The notes under the pieces were generated by a model. It was given only the letters and a program-made list of their open reading frames with translations. It did not search any database and was not told the DNA's origin. DNA of 64,000 nucleotides. It comes from Streptomyces halstedii. Its GTDB lineage: Bacteria; Actinomycetota; Actinomycetes; Streptomycetales; Streptomycetaceae. This document shows, one piece after another, positions 18,113 through 25,817 of the stretch. Position numbers and translations under genes: made by a program. Positions within the stretch are counted from its first letter, which is position 1, and every line of letters starts with the position of its first letter. The stretch spans positions 18,416-82,415 of the forward strand of contig JOAZ01000029.1 of assembly GCA_000720535.1 (NCBI GenBank), read 5' to 3'.

Positions 18113-18913
18113 TCAGGGCAGCGGGCGGACGGTGAGGATCTGCTCGGCGCGGCCCACCGGCCCGTCGGCGTCGTGCAGGACGGTGCTGGTGAGTCCGTGC
18201 CCGGCCGGGCCGAAGCTGACCGTGGTGTCCAGACCGGTCCAGCGGCCCCCGGGCCGGCGGTGGAGATGGACGGTCAGGTCCATGTTGGGGTACATCCACT
18301 CGGTGGGCGGCTGCCGGACCGTGATGCCGTTGGCCGTGTCCACCAGGGCCACGAAGGACGCCAGCGAACTGCTCGGCTCGCCCGCGACCAGGTCGAGGGC
18401 GCTGGTGATCCAGGCGGTGGCACGGCCGGCCGGGGGCGAGGCCTGGCGCCGGATGTCGATCGAGGCGATGAAGCCCCCGTCCCACACCTCGGTCATCGGC
18501 CACCGGGGAAAGGCCTCCGGCGGGGCGAGCCGCTCGTCGGGGGTGCCCGCGACCTCCGTGGTGTCGAGCGAGGCGAGCAGCCAGGCGCGGGCCCGGACCA
18601 CCGGGCGGTCCCCGATGACGACGACGGCTTCGAGGAGTTCGACGGTGCGGCCGGGCCGGACGGTCTCCACCGTGATCTCGCACTCGTCGAGGGCGATACG
18701 GCCGAGTATGTCGAAACTGATCCGGGCCACCGCGAGGTCCTGGGCGGGACCCGTCGCGAGGTGGCGGTCGATCGCGTGGACGATCAGTCCGGCCAGGGGG
18801 CTGAAGTGCTGCTCGCCGACGTTCCAGGCGCCCCCCGCGTGCGCCGTCGGTTTGTACCGGCGCTCGCCTGTGCGCTGGTAGTAGCTGTCGGGCGAAGCGG
18901 TGGGGGCGGTCAC
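18113..18913 (-). CDS. Thioesterase/hotdog-fold family protein
   Basis: A 266-residue protein resembling the acyl-CoA thioesterase (TesB-like, double hotdog) family. Supporting features are the central-helix region HAGGAWNVGEQHFSPLAGL, strands such as ISFDILGRIALDECEITVE, and a second half with FVALVDTANGITVRQPP and a MDLTVHLHRRPGG stretch followed by TVSFGPAGHG. Substrate and active-site residues cannot be fixed by eye. The GTG at 18913 is preferred because GAGAGGG lies just upstream; longer readings give an Arg-rich, non-conserved N-terminus. It lies 71 nt downstream of ribF and may be read from it. Confidence 0.75.
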   Translation of the reverse strand: MTAPTASPDSYYQRTGERRYKPTAHAGGAWNVGEQHFSPLAGLIVHAIDRHLATGPAQDLAVARISFDILGRIALDECEITVETVRPGRTVELLEAVVVIGDRPVVRARAWLLASLDTTEVAGTPDERLAPPEAFPRWPMTEVWDGGFIASIDIRRQASPPAGRATAWITSALDLVAGEPSSSLASFVALVDTANGITVRQPPTEWMYPNMDLTVHLHRRPGGRWTGLDTTVSFGPAGHGLTSTVLHDADGPVGRAEQILTVRPLP

Positions 18914-18984
18914 GGGTTCCCTCTCCTCGTGCGGAGCGCCGGTACGGCGGGGTGGTACGGAACGGCGTCGGCGGCCGGGGTGCC

Positions 18985-19938
18985 TCAGGCGCCCTCGTAC
19001 GCGGCGGTCAGCTCGGCGCACCGCTTCACGTCGGCGGCCATCGCCACGAGCAGGTCGTCGACCGAGTCGAACTTGAGCATGCCGCGCACATAGGCGAGGA
19101 AGTCCACCGCCACGTGCAGCCCGTACAGGTCGAGCCCGACGCGGTCGATCGCGTAGGCCTCCACGGTCCGCTCGGTGGCGTCGAACTGCGGATTGGTGCC
19201 GACGGAGATCGCGGCGGGCATGGCCTCGCCCTCGACCGTGAGCCAGCCCGCGTAGACGCCGTCGGCGGGGATCGCGGTGTGCGGGAGGGTCTCCACGTTC
19301 GCCGTGGGGAAGCCGAGCGCGCGGCCGCGCTGGGCCCCGCGCACCACGATGCCCTCGACGCGGTGCGGGCGGCCGAGGATCTCGGCGGCCCCCTCGACGT
19401 CACCGGCGGCGATCAGCCGGCGGGTGAGCGTGGAGGAGAACGGCTCGCCGCCGCCCGCCTCGCCGGTCACGAAGAGGTCGATGACCTCGACGCGGTAGTC
19501 GTAGGTGGCGCCGAGCTCGGCGAGCAGCGTGACGTCGCCCGCCGCGCGGTGTCCGAAGCGGAAGTTCGGGCCCTCGATGACCAGCTGGGCGTGCAGCTGG
19601 TCGACGAGCACCCTGGCGATGAAGTCGGCGGGCGCCAGCTTCGAGAACTCCGTGGTGAAGGGCAGGATCAGCACCGCGTCGACGCCCAGCTCCGCCATCA
19701 GCTCCGCGCGCCGCTGGTGCGGGGCGAGCAGGGGCGGGTGGGTGCCGGGGCGTACGACCTCGCTGGGGTGCGGGTCGAAGGTGACGACGACGGCCCGGAC
19801 GCCGAGCTCGCGGGCGCGCTCCACCGCGCGGCCGATGATCAGCTGATGACCGCGGTGGACCCCGTCGTAGGAGCCGATGGTGACGACGCTGCGTCCCCAG
19901 TCATCGGGGATGTCCTCCAAGCCGCGCCAGCACTGCAC
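18985..19938 (-). CDS. ribF: Bifunctional riboflavin kinase/FAD synthetase
   Basis: Makes FMN from riboflavin and then FAD. The 317-residue protein has the N-terminal adenylyltransferase domain with SVVTIGSYDGVHRGHQLII (the HxGH-like nucleotidyl-transfer motif) and VVVTFDPHP, then the C-terminal riboflavin kinase domain with RALGFPTANVE and DGVYAGWLTVEG. I chose the GTG at 19938, which gives the usual actinobacterial start (MQCWRGLEDIPDDWGRS) and has GAGGAG 8 nt upstream; longer frames would run into the neighbouring gene. Downstream of the rbfA-truB block, a common actinobacterial arrangement. Confidence 0.95.
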   Translation of the reverse strand: MQCWRGLEDIPDDWGRSVVTIGSYDGVHRGHQLIIGRAVERARELGVRAVVVTFDPHPSEVVRPGTHPPLLAPHQRRAELMAELGVDAVLILPFTTEFSKLAPADFIARVLVDQLHAQLVIEGPNFRFGHRAAGDVTLLAELGATYDYRVEVIDLFVTGEAGGGEPFSSTLTRRLIAAGDVEGAAEILGRPHRVEGIVVRGAQRGRALGFPTANVETLPHTAIPADGVYAGWLTVEGEAMPAAISVGTNPQFDATERTVEAYAIDRVGLDLYGLHVAVDFLAYVRGMLKFDSVDDLLVAMAADVKRCAELTAAYEGA

Positions 19939-19981
19939 TGTGACCGCTCCTCGCCCGAACCCGTGTACGTGTGTATGACCG

Positions 19982-22900
19982 TTACGCAGGTCTAAGACTG
20001 CCATGCTCACGTCCCGCGGCCCGCATCGGCACTGTCATCACGGGAGCCGGTCCGCACAGCGCCTCCATGGTCCGCCGGGCTCCGGGGCCCACCACGGCCG
20101 CCCATTCCTGGGGTGCGTCGGCGAGCCACCCGAGGACGAGCGCGGCGAATCCGGGCACCTCCCGGCCGAGTTCGACGAGGGTGCGGTCGAAGCGGGCCGC
20201 GCCCTCCGTCGTGCGGACCAGGAGCATCCCGGTGCGGTGCGCCAGGGCGCGGGTACGGGCCTCGGGGCGCCGGTCGGAGCCCGCGGCCGCGGCCCTGAGC
20301 AGCGCTTCGAGGACCTCCTGGTCCCCGCCGGTGTCCTGCTCGAAGTCCAGCAGCACCTCCAGCAGCTCGGCCCGCAGCGCACGCGACGCGTCGCTTCCGG
20401 GGGCTGCCAGCACCCGGGCGAGCGCGGCGCGCGCAGGGGGCGGGACCGGGCGGTCCCGCAGCAGCCCGGTCACCAGCGGCAGCAGCAGCGCGCGGGCGGC
20501 GGGGCTGTGCTCCATCCGCAGCTCGGCGTAGGCGGCGACCCCGGCGCCGTCCGCGGGATGGCTGTCGAGGTACCGGCGTACGAGGGCGGGGGCGTGCAGG
20601 GCCAGGGCGGGGGTGTCCAGGCGGGCCAGCTCCCGCAGGACGTCGGCGGCGGCCTCCCCGGGCAGCGACAGGCGTGCGCCGAGGGCGGCGAGCACCGGTT
20701 CGGGGTGTTCGGGGAAGACCTCGGCCAGCAGGGCGACCGGCGGTCCCGGGTCCCCGGCGGCGAACATCCGCAGGGCCTGCGGCAGATACCGGCTCCGGGT
20801 GCGCGGATCCCGTACGAGCACGGTGAGCGCGGGGGCGTGCGTCGCGGGGTCGCCGGGCCGGGCCAGCAGGGTGAGCGCGGCCTCGCGCAGCAGGGCGCGG
20901 TCCCCGGCGGTGAGCGGGAGGCGCGCCAGGAGCGCGGCGTGGCCGGCGGCCGCGGCGCGCCGCTCGGGCCGCCTCTCGTCGCGCGCCCACCGGTCGACGG
21001 CCCGGCACAGCGCGGCCGGTTCGTCCTCCGCGAGGGCGGTCAGCAGTTCGGCGGCGCGCGGGTGGCCGGTGTCCACGAGCGCCTCGGTCAGGTCGTCGGT
21101 GCCCAGGTCGCGCCGGGCGTACAGAAGGGCCTGCGCGGCGGCGGCCACGGTGAGCCGTATCGGCGCGCCCTCCTCGGCGTGCAGCGGGGTCTCGTCGGTG
21201 AACCAGCGGCAGAGCAGGATCTGCACGGTCCGGGGGTGGGTGGCCAGGCGGCGGTCCACGGCGTCCAGATAGCGTTCTCCCCCGTCGCCGCGCGGGGCCC
21301 GCCCGTCGCACGGCGACGGCGGCCCGTCCGGACGCTGTCCGGTGTGGCCGCACGGGGCGCCGTCGGCGGGCACCAGGCGGCGCAGGAGGTCGATCCGGGT
21401 GCTCTCCGGCAGGGCCAGCCGACGCCAGAACCACGGTTCGAAGGCGGCGTAGGGCCCGGCGCCGTCGCCGCCGAGCGACCATCGGGTGATGCGCCCGGTG
21501 AGCACCCGCAGCACGCCGGTGTACGGCCGTGCGTCGGGCACCCGCAGCAGGCTCTCGCGGAGCAGCCGGGCGGCCCACCACACGGCGTCGGCCCGGCGGT
21601 CCGGGTCGCGGCCGTCGTCCCCGGCACCGGCCGCGAGGCGGTCGGTGGCCTCGATGAGGTCGGCCATCCGGTGGGCCAGCGCCGCGCTCCCCCGGCGGCG
21701 TTCGAGCAGGAGCATCGCCTGGATCACCGGACCGATGCGGTGGCGGGGCACGGGCAGGCTGCGGGGTTCCGCGTCCCCGGGCGGCTTCCCGGCGTCGGCG
21801 GTGGTGGCGGGAGGGGGTGGGCCGTCCGCCGGATCCCCGTCCGCGTGCCGGCGGTGGACCAGGGCGTGCAGGGCGGCGTCCAGGTCCAGGTGGGCGCCCT
21901 GCACCCGGTCGCCCAGCTCCTCGTGGGCGAAGCGGTAGCCCGCGCCCGCCGGGGCCAGCAGCCCTTCGGTGAGCACGGCCGAGGCCCATCCCGTACGCCA
22001 GGGGAAGAGCTCCTCGAACGCGGCGCGGTCCAGCTCGCCCTGCCCCGGTCCCAGGCAGCGCCGGGCCGCCTCGTGGACCTGGCCCGCGACCTTCGCCGCG
22101 AGCCGCCGCACGGCCGCGCCCCGGAGCCGGGGTTCGGCCTCCGCCCCGATCCGGACGGCGATCCGGAGGCAGGTGAGGTCGAGGTGGGCCGCGAAGACCT
22201 CCTCGGTGCCGGGCCGGCCCGCCACGCCGGGCGGCAACGCCTCCCGTACCTCCGCGAGCAGCCGCAGGGTGAGCGGGTGCCGGTCGTGGCCCGGGGCGAT
22301 CGCGTCCGGCGGGATGCCGTACCGCTCCATGGCGCACCGGGCCTGTGCCGGGGTCAGGTCGCCCAGCGGGACGGCGGGCGGCAGTCCCCGGGCGGGCCGC
22401 TCCGGCCGGTGCGGGGCGTCCCGGGGGTAGAGCGCACCAGCTCTCTCCCAGTGCTCCGGGCGGCAAGCGACGGCCATCCGCGCCCCGTGCTCACGCAGCC
22501 AGCCCGCCGTCTTCGCGGTCCACTCGGCGAGCCGGTGGGCGAGCAGGGGCGGCATCTCCTCGGGGCCGTCCACGACGACCAGGAGGGCCACGCCGGACGC
22601 GGCGGCGAGGCGGGCGACCCGCTCGGGGGTGGCCGCCGCCATGTCCCCCCGGGCCCCGGCGGCGGTGACGATCCGCCCCGAGCGGGCGAGCGCACGGGTC
22701 AGCGCGTCGGCGACCGAGGCGTCCTCGGCCAGCAGGTCGGCGCCGCGCAGCCACAGGGTGAGCGCGGGCACGGCGCCGGCGGCCCGCCGGGCGGCCAGCG
22801 CGGCCAGCTCGGTGGTGCGGCCCGTCCCGGGGGCGCCGACGAGCCCCAGCACGAGCCCGGTGCCGGCCTCGAAGGCGGTGAACTCCGCCGCGACGTCCGG

Positions 22901-23623
22901 GCGTTCGACCGCCTCGGTGCCGTCGGGCCGGCCGGGGTGACCGAGGGTGGTCGCGGTGAGCTGCAACGCTCCCGCGAGGTTGAGGTCGCGGCCGTATCCG
23001 GGGACGGCGCCCGCGTTCCGCCGCAGCAGCGCGCCCAGCGGTCCTTCGGCGCCCCGCCCGTGGGAGCCGAGCGGTACGGCGAGCCCGGCCGCCTCGTGCC
23101 CGGCCGTCAGCGCCGTGGAGAGCACGCCGAGCACGGCCCCGGTCCCCGGATCGGTGACCGGGCCCCCGACCGCCGCCCCGCCCGACCGCAGCGCGTCCCG
23201 CCCGTCGGTGCCCAGCGCGAGTTCCAGGGCGTCGTCCAGCCGGTGGTCACGTCCGCCCTCGGTGTAGGTCGCGGGGGTCGTCCCCAGCACCCGGGCCTCC
23301 CGCCAGCCGTGGGCGGCGATACGGACGTAGGTGCCGGTCTCGATCCGGTCGCGTACGGCGACGGGCAGGGGTTCCACGCCCAGGGTGCCCGGTCCGCCGG
23401 TGCGGAGCAGGGCGAGGCCCTGGGCGGGCAGTTCGGTGATGTCGTCCGGGTCCAGGGCGCGCGTCCGTCCGTCCGGGGCGTGCAGGACGAGCGGTACGGC
23501 CGAGGCCACGGCCTGATGGCCGGTGACGACCGTGCCGCGGTCGTCCGCGACGAACCCGGTCCCTCGCGGCCGGCCGGCCTCGTCGCAGATTCTCACCAGT
23601 GTCGACCGGTCCCCGCTGCCCAT
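19982..23623 (-). CDS. Large trypsin-like/STAND-type NTPase-like protein with degenerate motifs
   Basis: A 1213-residue protein in three parts. Residues 1-170 resemble the trypsin-like domain fused to signalling NTPases (PRGTGFVADDRGTVVTGH, His36), but the expected Asp site reads QGLALL (Gly69) and the Ser site reads AAVGGP (Val152), so it is probably not a protease. Around residue 265 is a P-loop-like GAPGTGRTT with Arg in place of Lys, and a Walker-B-like VALLVVVDGPEEMP follows near residue 350. The remainder (about 600-1213) is Ala/Leu-rich helical, HEAT/ARM-like. It sits between truB and ribF, 44 nt before the ribF start. No signal peptide is visible. Function unknown: a regulatory or scaffold protein of STAND architecture is the best inference. 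The start has no clear ribosome site. Confidence 0.8.
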   Translation of the reverse strand: MGSGDRSTLVRICDEAGRPRGTGFVADDRGTVVTGHQAVASAVPLVLHAPDGRTRALDPDDITELPAQGLALLRTGGPGTLGVEPLPVAVRDRIETGTYVRIAAHGWREARVLGTTPATYTEGGRDHRLDDALELALGTDGRDALRSGGAAVGGPVTDPGTGAVLGVLSTALTAGHEAAGLAVPLGSHGRGAEGPLGALLRRNAGAVPGYGRDLNLAGALQLTATTLGHPGRPDGTEAVERPDVAAEFTAFEAGTGLVLGLVGAPGTGRTTELAALAARRAAGAVPALTLWLRGADLLAEDASVADALTRALARSGRIVTAAGARGDMAAATPERVARLAAASGVALLVVVDGPEEMPPLLAHRLAEWTAKTAGWLREHGARMAVACRPEHWERAGALYPRDAPHRPERPARGLPPAVPLGDLTPAQARCAMERYGIPPDAIAPGHDRHPLTLRLLAEVREALPPGVAGRPGTEEVFAAHLDLTCLRIAVRIGAEAEPRLRGAAVRRLAAKVAGQVHEAARRCLGPGQGELDRAAFEELFPWRTGWASAVLTEGLLAPAGAGYRFAHEELGDRVQGAHLDLDAALHALVHRRHADGDPADGPPPPATTADAGKPPGDAEPRSLPVPRHRIGPVIQAMLLLERRRGSAALAHRMADLIEATDRLAAGAGDDGRDPDRRADAVWWAARLLRESLLRVPDARPYTGVLRVLTGRITRWSLGGDGAGPYAAFEPWFWRRLALPESTRIDLLRRLVPADGAPCGHTGQRPDGPPSPCDGRAPRGDGGERYLDAVDRRLATHPRTVQILLCRWFTDETPLHAEEGAPIRLTVAAAAQALLYARRDLGTDDLTEALVDTGHPRAAELLTALAEDEPAALCRAVDRWARDERRPERRAAAAGHAALLARLPLTAGDRALLREAALTLLARPGDPATHAPALTVLVRDPRTRSRYLPQALRMFAAGDPGPPVALLAEVFPEHPEPVLAALGARLSLPGEAAADVLRELARLDTPALALHAPALVRRYLDSHPADGAGVAAYAELRMEHSPAARALLLPLVTGLLRDRPVPPPARAALARVLAAPGSDASRALRAELLEVLLDFEQDTGGDQEVLEALLRAAAAGSDRRPEARTRALAHRTGMLLVRTTEGAARFDRTLVELGREVPGFAALVLGWLADAPQEWAAVVGPGARRTMEALCGPAPVMTVPMRAAGREHGSLRPA

Positions 23624-23930
23624 GGTCCGACGTTAGGACGCGGGTGATCGACGCGAGGAGCGCGGCGTGCAACGCGCCCCCCGCACCCCCCTCAGTCACT
23701 CCGAGCGCCCGTCCATTGGGGTGACGAGCGGGGTCCTCCTGGACAGGGATGGGCGTGGGAGGGGAATCGTGGAGCGGGCACCGGGGGGGCTGCCCGCTCC
23801 ACGGCGGATCCTGGCGTGCGGGAAGCGGTCCCAGGGCGCCAAGGGCCCCGGGTCCCGCCCCCACGCGCCCAGTGCCCGGTGCTCAGTGCTCAGTGCTCGG
23901 TGCAAGTGCTCGGTGCTCAGTGCTCGGTGC
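23624..23930. other. 307-bp gap between truB and the NTPase-like gene
   Basis: No gene supported. It holds a G/C-rich inverted stretch near 23846-23858 and, at the truB end, a 7-bp tandem repeat. Confidence 0.5.
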
Positions 23931-23933
23931 TCA
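23872..23933. repeat. Nine-copy heptamer tandem repeat at the truB stop
   Basis: Consecutive GTGCTCA/GTGCTCG units (first GTGCCCG, fifth shortened to GTGCAA). The last unit on the plus strand contains the complement of the truB TGA, so the array begins exactly at the end of the gene and continues into its 3' flank. Confidence 0.85.
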
Positions 23934-24833
23934 GGCGAAGACCGCGAGGCTCTTGGCCTTGCCCTTCTGTTCCTCGACGAGCACCAGGAACCCCCCGTCC
24001 GGCCCGAAGACCCCCACCGGCCCCGGCGGGTAGGACGGCATGTCCAGCCGTACGCCGTTGAGCAGGAGCCTGGCCCGCTTCTCGTCCACGTCCCACCGGG
24101 GGAAGGCGGCCGCGGCGGCCTCGGCCACGGGCATCACGGTCAGCTCTTCCTGGTGCTGGTCGAGCGTCCGGGCCGCGTCCAGTCCGTACGGCCCCACCCG
24201 GGTGCGCCGCAGTGCGGTCAGATGGCCCCCGACGCCGAGCCCGGCGCCGAGGTCGCGGGCGAGCGCCCGGATGTAGGTGCCCGAGGAGCAGACCACCGAG
24301 ACGACCAGGTCGAGGACGGGGGTGCCGTCCTCCGCGACCGCCTCGCGGACGTCGTAGACGCGGAAGGAGGAGACGGTCACCGGGCGGGCCGGGATCTCGA
24401 ACTCCTCGCCGCCGCGCACCCGGGCGTACGACCGCTTGCCGTCGATCTTGATCGCGCTGACCTTGGACGGCACCTGCATGATCGCCCCGGTCAGTGCGGC
24501 GATCCCGGCGTCGACGGCCTCCCGCGTCACCCCTGAGGCGTCGGTGGACGAGATGATCTCGCCCTCCGCGTCGTCGGTGACGGTGTCCTGGCCGAGCCGG
24601 ATCGTCCCGAGGTACTCCTTCTCGGTCAGGGCGAGGTGGCCGAGCAGCTTGGTCGCCCGCTCGACACCGAGCACGAGGACTCCGGTCGCCATGGGGTCCA
24701 GCGTGCCCGCGTGGCCGACCCGTCGGGTGCGGGCGATGCCGCGCATCTTGGCCACCACGTCGTGCGAGGTGAAACCGGCGGGCTTGTCGACGACGACAAG
24801 CCCGTCCGGCGTCCTGTCATTCTGCTGCGTCAT
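23931..24833 (-). CDS. truB: tRNA pseudouridine(55) synthase
   Basis: Isomerises U55 of the tRNA T-arm. The 300-residue protein has the TruB N-terminal motif VVDKPAGFTSHD, the catalytic Asp in GHAGTLDPMATGVL (D46), KEYLGTIRLG, SAIKIDGKRSYARVR, SSGTYIRALARDLG and a C-terminal PUA-like domain. The ATG overlaps the rbfA stop (ATGA, 24830-24833). Its stop codon lies inside a heptamer tandem repeat. Confidence 0.97.
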   Translation of the reverse strand: MTQQNDRTPDGLVVVDKPAGFTSHDVVAKMRGIARTRRVGHAGTLDPMATGVLVLGVERATKLLGHLALTEKEYLGTIRLGQDTVTDDAEGEIISSTDASGVTREAVDAGIAALTGAIMQVPSKVSAIKIDGKRSYARVRGGEEFEIPARPVTVSSFRVYDVREAVAEDGTPVLDLVVSVVCSSGTYIRALARDLGAGLGVGGHLTALRRTRVGPYGLDAARTLDQHQEELTVMPVAEAAAAAFPRWDVDEKRARLLLNGVRLDMPSYPPGPVGVFGPDGGFLVLVEEQKGKAKSLAVFA

Positions 24834-25291
24834 GCGGAAGGTGAGCCCTCGTCGTTCTCGTCGGACTCGTCCTCCGGCTTGCGGTACGGGTCGGCCTCAC
24901 CGGCGTACGTGGCGCCGGAGGAGGCCTCGCGGACCTTGGCGTCGGAGGCACGCGCCCGGTCGAGCAGGTCCTCGATCGCGCGCGCGTTGTCCGGCAGCGC
25001 GTCCGCGACGAAGGCCAGCGTCGGGGTGAACTTCGTCCCCGCCGCGGCGCCGACCGCCGACCGCAGGATGCCCTTGGCACTCTCCAGCCCGGCGGCCGCG
25101 CTGGCCCGCTCCTCGTCGTCCCCGTAGACCGTGTAGAAGACCGTGGCCTCCCGCAGGTCGCCGGTGACCCGGGTGTCCGTGATGGTCACATGCGTGCCCA
25201 GACGCGGGTCCTTGATACCGCGCTGCAGTTTCTCGGCGACCACCACCTGGATGAGGTCCGCCAGCTTTTTCGCCCGCGCGTTGTCGGCCAC
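24830..25291 (-). CDS. rbfA: 30S ribosome-binding factor
   Basis: Maturation factor for the 16S rRNA 5' helix of the small subunit. The 153-residue protein has the family N-terminus ARAKKLADLIQVVVAEKLQR, the KH-like core with DPRLGTHVTITDTRVTGDL, an LRSAVGAA helix and a LPDNARAIEDLLDRA end, then an acidic 25-residue tail. GTG start with AGGAG upstream; 25 nt after DUF503 and overlapping truB. Confidence 0.96.
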   Translation of the reverse strand: MADNARAKKLADLIQVVVAEKLQRGIKDPRLGTHVTITDTRVTGDLREATVFYTVYGDDEERASAAAGLESAKGILRSAVGAAAGTKFTPTLAFVADALPDNARAIEDLLDRARASDAKVREASSGATYAGEADPYRKPEDESDENDEGSPSA

Positions 25292-25316
25292 TGGTCCTTC
25301 TCCTATCTGAACGTGC

Positions 25317-25613
25317 TCAATCGTCTTCGTCGCTGTGCAGCCGCCGCCGTACGGACAGCAGCTCCACTTCCGGCCGGCCCGCGATCATGCGCTCGCACCG
25401 GTCGAGTACGTCTGTGAGGTGTTCCGTGTCCCCGGAGACCACGGCAAGTCCGATCTCGGCCCTGCGGTAGAGGTCCTGGTTGCCCGTCTCCGCGACGCTC
25501 ACCGCGTACGCGCGACGGATCTCGGCCACGATCGGGCGGACGACGGAACGCTTCTCCTTCAGCGACCGTACGTCGCCGAGCAGGAGGTCGAAGGACAGTG
25601 TCCCCACATACAT
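25317..25613 (-). CDS. DUF503 (YlxP-like) protein
   Basis: A 98-residue DUF503 protein. The family pattern LSFDLLLGDVRSLKEKRSVV, then EIGLAVVSGD and an E-R-M-I helix, is clear. It commonly sits between infB and rbfA in Gram-positive bacteria; its role is unsettled, with a link to ribosome assembly or RNA binding inferred from that position. Here it is separated from infB by 204 bp with two or three hairpins and precedes rbfA by 25 nt. Confidence 0.92.
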   Translation of the reverse strand: MYVGTLSFDLLLGDVRSLKEKRSVVRPIVAEIRRAYAVSVAETGNQDLYRRAEIGLAVVSGDTEHLTDVLDRCERMIAGRPEVELLSVRRRLHSDEDD

Positions 25614-25650
25614 GTGTGTCCGGATGTCCCGCCGGTTCGGGTTCGGAGGA

Positions 25651-25703
25651 CCCGGGGGCGGCCCCCGGGCCGGCGCGGCCGCGTCCCGCCACCACGTGGC
25701 GGG
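25651..25703 (-). terminator. Pair of hairpins between infB and DUF503
   Basis: First stem CCCGGGGGC/GCCCCCGGG (25651-25669, 1-nt centre); second stem CCCGCCAC/GTGGCGGG (25685-25703, 3-nt loop). Flanking GGTTCGG and CCGAACC could add an outer stem. Likely transcript attenuation or processing sites inside the translation operon. Confidence 0.6.
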
Positions 25704-25785
25704 GACACCCCGAACCGTACACGGAACGGCCGGGGCCGATCGACGGAAATACGACCCGTCGACCGGCCCCGACTGTGGAAGAGAG

Positions 25786-25805
25786 CCCGGGGGTCTCCCC
25801 CCGGG
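25786..25805 (-). terminator. Hairpin immediately after infB
   Basis: Stem CCCGGGGG (25786-25793) with CCCCCGGG (25798-25805), 4-nt loop, beginning 12 nt beyond the infB stop. Confidence 0.65.
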
Positions 25806-25817
25806 ATTCCCCGTGGA

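Noticed and set aside
20003-23647. Plus-strand reading frame of over 1200 codons opposite the protease/NTPase-like gene
   Set aside because: It mirrors the real gene in the complementary frame, a common artefact at this GC content; it has Gly/Gln/Arg-rich nonsense composition and no family motifs.
25651-25703. CRISPR-like or attachment-site palindromes
   Set aside because: The palindromes are unrelated to one another, without regular spacers; they are better explained as terminator or attenuator hairpins.
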